This document shows positions 59,099-64,000 of a stretch of 64,000 bases of DNA, piece by piece. Below the pieces are notes generated by a model that saw only the letters and a program-made list of their open reading frames with translations, was not told where the DNA came from and did no database searches. Each line of letters begins with the position of its first letter. The first letter of the stretch is position 1. Source of the stretch: Phytomonas francai. Taxonomy: Eukaryota > Euglenozoa > Kinetoplastea > Trypanosomatida > Trypanosomatidae. The stretch spans positions 1,223,809 through 1,287,808 of the forward strand of contig MJCC01000001.1 of assembly GCA_001766655.1 (NCBI GenBank). Direction: 5' to 3'. The position numbers and the translations under genes are program-made.

Positions 59099-60937
59099 AT
59101 GGCGGAGGCTGCCGATGCTTTTTTAAATTTCAAGACGATGTGGCCCCGTTTCGGCCCTGGCAGGGCCGTGCGCACCTCGCGGCTGAAAACAAAAGCATCA
59201 AAAGACGGAGAAGAGGTAGAGAAAGGATATTTTGGAAAATGCGAGCAAAATGGACAAGAATCAGGAGTGAATAGCACGCAGCCCTTCATAGACGATAGGG
59301 TGGATCCCTCTAAGGCAATTCTGCGACGCTTTCCCCTCCTCCATGTTCTTCCATTTCGCTCAGTGATGGCGCAGCACTATGGTGGTGGGGACTATGGAAA
59401 AGGGGAGATTCTCCATCGTTCGCCGCTTTGCGGGGGCGTGAAGCCCGTTTCAAACAAAATAGGACGAGAGAGCAAAGGAGGTGAGGGGCTTTCTACGAGT
59501 ACAACTCCCTCCTGGTCGGCTGACGATGGGAGGTTTTCCGTTATATCTGTTCGCCTTGGTGCCTCCTGCGATGATGAAAACACGCTTCGCTCACTGATTT
59601 GGGGGGGTTGTCGGCCGGAGGTTCTCCGTCCGGCGGCATGGCGACTGCTTTTAGGTTACACGCCCCCCTCCATAGGCCGGCAACACAACGAGCTCATGCG
59701 AAAACGAATGATCTACGAGGAGTACATTCGCCAATACATTCAGCTTTCTGAGGTGGATGACTACATCATGAGCATCAGTGCTCAAAGCATCTATAGCTCT
59801 AGTGCTATCCCTAAAAGGAATTTGGCATCTAGTGAACTGGATGACAACTCCCTAAGTAGTTTGTTTCATTTTCCCGTTACTACCTCACGGGGTACAACCT
59901 TAATAGCACATGAAAAGGCGATTATCAGCCAGATTGCGCTGGATTTACCTCGTCATCGGGCCTCGGTTTATCACTGCAGCCGCACCGTAGCTTCAATGGC
60001 CCGTAGTTTATTTCTATGGTCTCAGAGGCATCCTGCTGTAGGTTACGTGCAAGGCATGGATGATATTCTCGGTGTTTTTTTCCAGATTTTCTTGGCGAGT
60101 GGCCTACGTCAGCGCGAGGCCGAGCGAAACGCGCAGGCCAGAGAAGAATCCAGCGGAAGCGAGCCGATGACTTCCGGCGCGGATGAGAAAGGTTATGAGG
60201 TTTTGCAGGCGCTTATGTTGTCGAACATAACGGAGCAGTCACTTCAGGGGTGGGAGGCAGATACCCTGGACGCCGCGCTCCAGGATTTACCAGAGAAGTA
60301 TCTTCTTCAGATCGAGGCGGACACTTACTGGTGCACGGACAGGGTTCTTTCATTGCTTCAGGATAACTACGTTTCCGGACAAACAGGCCTAATCAAATGC
60401 GCAATGCGGCTCGAGGCGATCGTTTCTAAGGCTGACCCGACGTTAATCACGTTTATAAACGAGAGCGGGGTTCGTCTTTTTGATAGCTGCTTTCAGTGGA
60501 TGCACTGCTTGCTCGTGCGGGAGCTGCCGCTTCCGTTGCTTTTACGTCTCTGGGATACGTACTTCGCCGTCGGGGATGATAACTTGCTCCAGTTTCATAT
60601 TTACATCTGCGCAGCGTTGGTGCTTAATTTACGTTCAGCCCTTCTGGGGTCGCCTATGGATACAGTTATGCTGATCTTGAAGAATCCGTTTGAGTACGCC
60701 AAGTTTCCTGTTTTCACCTCCTCCAGTCTCCCGCGCTCCGAGAAGCTTGTAGAGGAGGATGCTCGACGATCACCTATAGCGGAGAAGCCCCCGGAGCTAG
60801 TTCAAGGAAAACGATCTTCACATGGCGGCAGTACAGCCCCGATGGGGTTTGTGGAGCCCCCTGAGGGGGAAAGTTTATGGTTGGAGATGCTTATCGCGGA
60901 TGCGTATCGTCTTTGGAGGCAGTATCCATCACTATAG
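59099..60937 (+). CDS. TBC-domain Rab GTPase-activating protein (TBC1D22-like)
   Basis: 612 residues. A polar N-terminal ~150 residues precede the TBC domain at about 160-540. It starts with LRSLIWGGCRPEVLRPAAWR. The catalytic arginine finger lies in IALDLPRH (R285, fitting IxxDxxR) and the glutamine finger in GYVQGMDDI (Q318). Later blocks are CFQWMHCLLVRELPLPLLLR and LWDTYFA. Both fingers are intact, so it should speed GTP hydrolysis on a Rab. The pattern of a long insert between the finger region and the CFQW block fits TBC1D22 best; that subfamily is linked to the Golgi. The target Rab is unknown; a Rab14-like gene 28 kb upstream is not evidence for pairing. Confidence 0.92.
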   Translation: MAEAADAFLNFKTMWPRFGPGRAVRTSRLKTKASKDGEEVEKGYFGKCEQNGQESGVNSTQPFIDDRVDPSKAILRRFPLLHVLPFRSVMAQHYGGGDYGKGEILHRSPLCGGVKPVSNKIGRESKGGEGLSTSTTPSWSADDGRFSVISVRLGASCDDENTLRSLIWGGCRPEVLRPAAWRLLLGYTPPSIGRQHNELMRKRMIYEEYIRQYIQLSEVDDYIMSISAQSIYSSSAIPKRNLASSELDDNSLSSLFHFPVTTSRGTTLIAHEKAIISQIALDLPRHRASVYHCSRTVASMARSLFLWSQRHPAVGYVQGMDDILGVFFQIFLASGLRQREAERNAQAREESSGSEPMTSGADEKGYEVLQALMLSNITEQSLQGWEADTLDAALQDLPEKYLLQIEADTYWCTDRVLSLLQDNYVSGQTGLIKCAMRLEAIVSKADPTLITFINESGVRLFDSCFQWMHCLLVRELPLPLLLRLWDTYFAVGDDNLLQFHIYICAALVLNLRSALLGSPMDTVMLILKNPFEYAKFPVFTSSSLPRSEKLVEEDARRSPIAEKPPELVQGKRSSHGGSTAPMGFVEPPEGESLWLEMLIADAYRLWRQYPSL

Positions 60938-61332
60938 ATTAGTTTGCTTTTCCTCTGTTAGAACGAATGATTGATCATCAGAAGTCCACACATATGTCAG
61001 TAGAGAAGTTTTGGAGATGCAGAGGGGGAAAGATATCCATATACTTTTGTGGTGAATCGTTTCTTGGGGTTCCAATGGTTATGATGAGGGAATATGTACA
61101 TTTTTTTAAAATAAAAGAGTACCTCTCCTGTTTAGAGGGTTTAGCGGTTTTTATTTTATTTGAAAAAATTGTGATTGCTGTGCAGTTCTAGAAGTGCATT
61201 GCGGTATTTAAGGGTTTTGGGCATCTAATCCCACCCCCTCCCTTAAAAAATGGATTCTCTTATTCCAAAATTGTCTTTCCACTTGTGTGTGTGTTTCATG
61301 CAATGCGAATCGATCCACAAATCAATAAATGC

Positions 61333-61380
61333 ATTTTCATCCTTGCCTCCCCTCTCTCTCTAATTGTCCGCTTGTTTGAG
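61333..61380 (+). promoter_or_regulatory. trans-splice acceptor region for SPB1
   Basis: A T/C tract with CTCTCTCTC ends in TTGAG at 61380, with a CAG at 61391-61393. If used, the following C-run and CA/TA repeats are in the SPB1 leader. Confidence 0.5.
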
Positions 61381-61425
61381 GAAGCCCTTACAGGTGTGTG
61401 CTTGTTTACTTCGCTGGAATTATAT

Positions 61426-61469
61426 CCCCCCCCCCCTCCCCCATACCCACACCCACACACCCACACTCT

Positions 61470-61504
<35 letters not shown>
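61426..61504. repeat. compound microsatellite poly(C)-(CA)n-(TA)n upstream of SPB1
   Basis: A C-rich run (61426-61442), a CCCACA-type repeat (61443-61466) and a TA repeat (61471-61504). It ends 38 bases before the SPB1 ATG. Confidence 0.9.
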
Positions 61505-61508
<4 letters not shown>

Positions 61509-61541
61509 CCCTATTAAGATCCTTATAGCGCGCCCTCCGCG

Positions 61542-64000
61542 ATGGGCACGAAGACGAAGAAGGCGAAGACGCGCCTTGACGCGTACTACCGGTTGGCGAA
61601 GGACCAGGGCTACCGCGCGCGCTCGGCCTTCAAGCTGATCCAGCTGAACCGCAAGTACGACTTCCTCGCGCGGTCGCGGGTGGTGGTGGACCTCTGCGCG
61701 GCCCCCGGCGGGTGGCTGCAGGTCGCCGCGAAGTACATGCCGGCGGGCTCGCGCATCGTCGGGGTCGACCTCGTCCCGATCGCGCCGATCCGCGGCTGCG
61801 CGACGCTGGTGGGCGACATCACGGCCGACGCGACGCGGCGCGCCGTCCTCGCGTGCCTGCGCAAGGCCCCCGCCGACTGCGTCCTCCACGACGGCGCGCC
61901 GAACGTCGGCGGGGTCTGGTCGCGCGACCTTTTCGCGCAGAACGCGCTCGTGCTCGCGGCGGCCCGCATGGCGGCCGGCCTCCTGCGCGCCGGCGGCTAC
62001 TTCGTCACGAAGGTCTTCCGTTCGCCCGACTTCCACGCCCTCCTGTGGGTGCTCCGGCAGCTCTTCGACAAGGTCGAGGCCACGAAGCCGCTCGCCTCGC
62101 GCATGGAGTCGGCCGAGATCTTCGTCGTCTGCGCCGGATTCAAGGCCCCGCGGCACGTCGACCCCGCGCTCTTCAACCCCCAGCGCGTCTTCTCCGACGT
62201 CGGGGAGGAGAGGGTCCTGACCCCGTCCGGCGCCCTCGTCGCCCCGAAGTCGAACGTGCCGGCGGGCTACGACGAGTTCGCGACCATCGCCTACCGCGTC
62301 GCCGGCTTCAACGACTTTCTCCGCGCCGAGGACCCCAAGGCCTTCCTCGCGGCCCACCACGAGCTCCGCTTCGCCACCGACGACGACCGCGCGTGGTTGG
62401 GATCGAAGAGCTCGAAGAAGGAGCTCGTCTACCTCTGCGGCGACCTCCAGCAAGTCGGGAAGGCCGACCTACGCCGCCTCCTCCGCTGGCGGGAGCAGCT
62501 TCTGAAGGAGGAGGCCCTCCGCCGGCCCGCGAGCGCCCCGGACGCCCTTTCCGACGTCGACAACGCGGCCGCCGACGCCGGCGAGCGCAGCGACGAGGAC
62601 ATGCCCTTCGACTTCGACAGCCCCGAGGGCATCACGCGGATCGCGCAGGAGCTGCTCGAGATCCGGAAGAAAAAGTCGAAGGAGCTCAAAAAGAAGCAAA
62701 AGAAGCTCGTCGATCGCAAGCTGAAGCAAATTAAAGGGCTGATTAACTACGACCCCACCGCGAATGAGGATCAGGCGGTCGAGCTCGATGACTTTCGCGC
62801 CGTCCAGGGCGTCCGCGACGTCTTCGGCGGCGACGACGACGCCGAGAACGACAGCGCGGATGGGTTTACGGTGGAGCGTTTAGCGGATATCGAAGAGGAC
62901 GGCCTCGCCGACGTGATGGATCAAACCTACGAGGAGCCGGCCTACACCGGGAATGACCCGCTTAACCCGGTAACCGCCGTCGATTTAGCCGCGCAGGACG
63001 ACTGGGATCTCGGCGACGACGACGACGACGACGACGCGAAGGACGGGAAAACCGCGCCGCCGTCGCATCAGCTGATTGAGGGGCAGGAATACCTCATGGA
63101 TGTCGATAACTACGGAAACTACATTCCCGCGAGGCGCTCCGCGCGCGTGAAGCTCTATGAGGAGGAGGACATCACCCCAGATGAAGAGGAAGCGGAAGAA
63201 ACGAACGACGACGACGACGACGACGACGATGATGAGCAGGAGGAAGAACACGGAAAAGGCAAGCGTGCTACAGCCAAAACCACTTCCAAAGACGACCAAA
63301 AAACAGAAGAGGCGAGTGACATGAGTACCGCTAATACAAAATGGCAGAAATACCATCGTAGTATCGATAAAGTACTCAATGATACCTTCCCGAAGGGTCG
63401 AAGCGATACCTCTTCGAAGGGGGAGAAGGCGAGGGAAAAGCGCAGCCGGGCCCTCGAGGAGGAGCGGGTTGACCTGAACGCCTCGACGGCGATGGATCTC
63501 TCGATCTTGCAAAATGGAAAAGCTGTGAGTGGAAAGCGAAATCGGTTCGATACGCGCGCCGCCTCCAACGACGATGACCTCGAGAATGTCAGCGAAAGTG
63601 ACGACGACGACGATCACGCCTTTTCGGATCTCAGCGAGGTCGATGCGGAGGAGCTCGAGGTAAACGAAGGTCGTGTGGATTCCCGGCGAAAGCGGAACTT
63701 GGTACCGAGTCTGAGCAAGCTCACCACTCAGGAACTTGTACGCGAGCAGCGCAAGCAAACCCTCCTCAGCAATCGCGAGCTGCGCAAGCAAAAGAAAAAA
63801 AATATGAATTCCACCGCCAATAGCACGGGTAAAGGGAAGACAAAGGATACGGATTTCGAGGTGGTGCCCGTCGCGATGACCGATCCGGAGGTCCGCGCGC
63901 GGACCTTGGCGATCGCGCAGAAGATGCTCGATCCGAAGGCCCGTCGGGACATCTTGGACGCCTCCATTAACCGTTTCGTCTTCAACGACGATGATCACTT
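61542..64000 (+). CDS. SPB1: SPB1 pre-rRNA 2'-O-methyltransferase (FtsJ family), 3' partial
   Basis: The frame is open for 819 codons to the window end; I checked the 3' 1.3 kb codon by codon and found no stop. The N-terminus has GTKTKKAKTRLDAYYRLAKDQ, typical of Spb1. The FtsJ domain shows K in RSAFKLIQLN, the SAM motif VDLCAAPGGWLQVA, D in VLHDGAPNV, K in FVTKVFRS and E in ASRMESAEIFVV, so the K-D-K-E tetrad is present. Acidic, disordered stretches follow, and the C-terminal Spb1 domain starts with DFEVVPVAM and QKMLDPKARRDILDA. Spb1 methylates a guanosine of large-subunit rRNA in the nucleolus during 60S assembly. The first ~1.2 kb are extremely GC-rich; composition relaxes in the acidic region after 63180. 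Probably only the last few dozen codons are missing. Confidence 0.95.
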   Translation, partial: MGTKTKKAKTRLDAYYRLAKDQGYRARSAFKLIQLNRKYDFLARSRVVVDLCAAPGGWLQVAAKYMPAGSRIVGVDLVPIAPIRGCATLVGDITADATRRAVLACLRKAPADCVLHDGAPNVGGVWSRDLFAQNALVLAAARMAAGLLRAGGYFVTKVFRSPDFHALLWVLRQLFDKVEATKPLASRMESAEIFVVCAGFKAPRHVDPALFNPQRVFSDVGEERVLTPSGALVAPKSNVPAGYDEFATIAYRVAGFNDFLRAEDPKAFLAAHHELRFATDDDRAWLGSKSSKKELVYLCGDLQQVGKADLRRLLRWREQLLKEEALRRPASAPDALSDVDNAAADAGERSDEDMPFDFDSPEGITRIAQELLEIRKKKSKELKKKQKKLVDRKLKQIKGLINYDPTANEDQAVELDDFRAVQGVRDVFGGDDDAENDSADGFTVERLADIEEDGLADVMDQTYEEPAYTGNDPLNPVTAVDLAAQDDWDLGDDDDDDDAKDGKTAPPSHQLIEGQEYLMDVDNYGNYIPARRSARVKLYEEEDITPDEEEAEETNDDDDDDDDDEQEEEHGKGKRATAKTTSKDDQKTEEASDMSTANTKWQKYHRSIDKVLNDTFPKGRSDTSSKGEKAREKRSRALEEERVDLNASTAMDLSILQNGKAVSGKRNRFDTRAASNDDDLENVSESDDDDDHAFSDLSEVDAEELEVNEGRVDSRRKRNLVPSLSKLTTQELVREQRKQTLLSNRELRKQKKKNMNSTANSTGKGKTKDTDFEVVPVAMTDPEVRARTLAIAQKMLDPKARRDILDASINRFVFNDDDH

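Larger units (their letters stand above)
60938..61541 (+). other. intergenic region before SPB1, 0.6 kb
   Basis: A 74-codon frame at 60967 starts 30 bases after the TBC stop and is rejected, although an acceptor-like TTTTCCTCTGTTAG stands before it. Composition changes sharply from AT-rich to GC-rich just before 61542. Confidence 0.5.

Noticed and set aside
60967..61191. 74-codon + frame after the TBC gene with a neat acceptor-like site
   Set aside because: Starts 30 bases after the TBC stop, leaving no room for polyadenylation; no domain.
61296..62453. 385-codon minus-strand frame, and other long frames opposite or alongside SPB1
   Set aside because: Shadows caused by extreme GC content; the + frame codes for an unmistakable Spb1 protein.

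Overview
The window looks like nuclear DNA of a kinetoplastid protist, most likely a trypanosomatid. Every convincing gene is on the + strand, has no intron, and sits head to tail with its neighbours. Most are preceded by a polypyrimidine tract and an AG, the signature of spliced-leader trans-splicing of a polycistronic transcript. The gene content fits: TbRRM1-type SR protein, amastin-like protein, flagellar CFAP57, Tim50-type phosphatase. Standard stop codons are used. Intergenic DNA is strongly AT-rich, and I cannot name the genus. No strand switch is visible, so the 64 kb appear to be part of one transcription unit, open at both ends.

Layout. 0-12.3 kb: 3' end of a Vps38/UVRAG/Atg14-like subunit, a 102-residue protein, a giant zinc-ribbon protein that is probably mitochondrial, mitoribosomal uL11m, a TXNDC9/phosducin-like protein and a membrane-anchored NLI/Tim50-type phosphatase. 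12.8-24 kb: flagellar CFAP57, a degenerate SET-domain protein, an unlisted 58-residue membrane protein at 19,653, and a type II/gamma PI4-kinase-like protein whose upstream region contains about 780 nt without one ATG. 25-43.9 kb: a giant CAP-domain protein, a Rab14-like GTPase, a VAP/MSP protein, a C1-lipase fusion, a three-RRM SR protein, a two-helix membrane protein and an unknown 877-residue protein. 44.4-54 kb: an amastin-like protein with an OCRE-like tail, an unknown protein, ribonucleotide reductase small subunit (RNR2) plus an incompletely assembled second copy with a one-base N gap, a TEX261/Svp26-like cargo receptor and branched-chain aminotransferase. 54.6-64 kb: a mitochondrial carrier, UNC119, a candidate 56-residue tail-anchored protein, a TBC Rab-GAP and the rRNA methyltransferase SPB1, which runs off the window end.

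Neighbours are not functionally linked as in a bacterial operon, because trypanosomatid units mix unrelated genes. Still, many products act in membrane traffic or lipid signalling (Vps38-like, PI4K-like, Rab14, VAP, lipase, TEX261, TBC, UNC119), and another group is mitochondrial (uL11m, Tim50-like, carrier, zinc-ribbon giant).

Most notable: (i) the ATG-free leader-like stretch before the PI4K-like gene; (ii) very short genes in oversized intergenic gaps; (iii) islands of very GC-rich coding sequence (RNR2, aminotransferase, carrier 5' end, SPB1) in AT-rich surroundings, three of them with a dinucleotide microsatellite directly upstream of the start codon; (iv) unusual domain fusions. I found no CRISPR array, rRNA, tRNA or intact mobile element.
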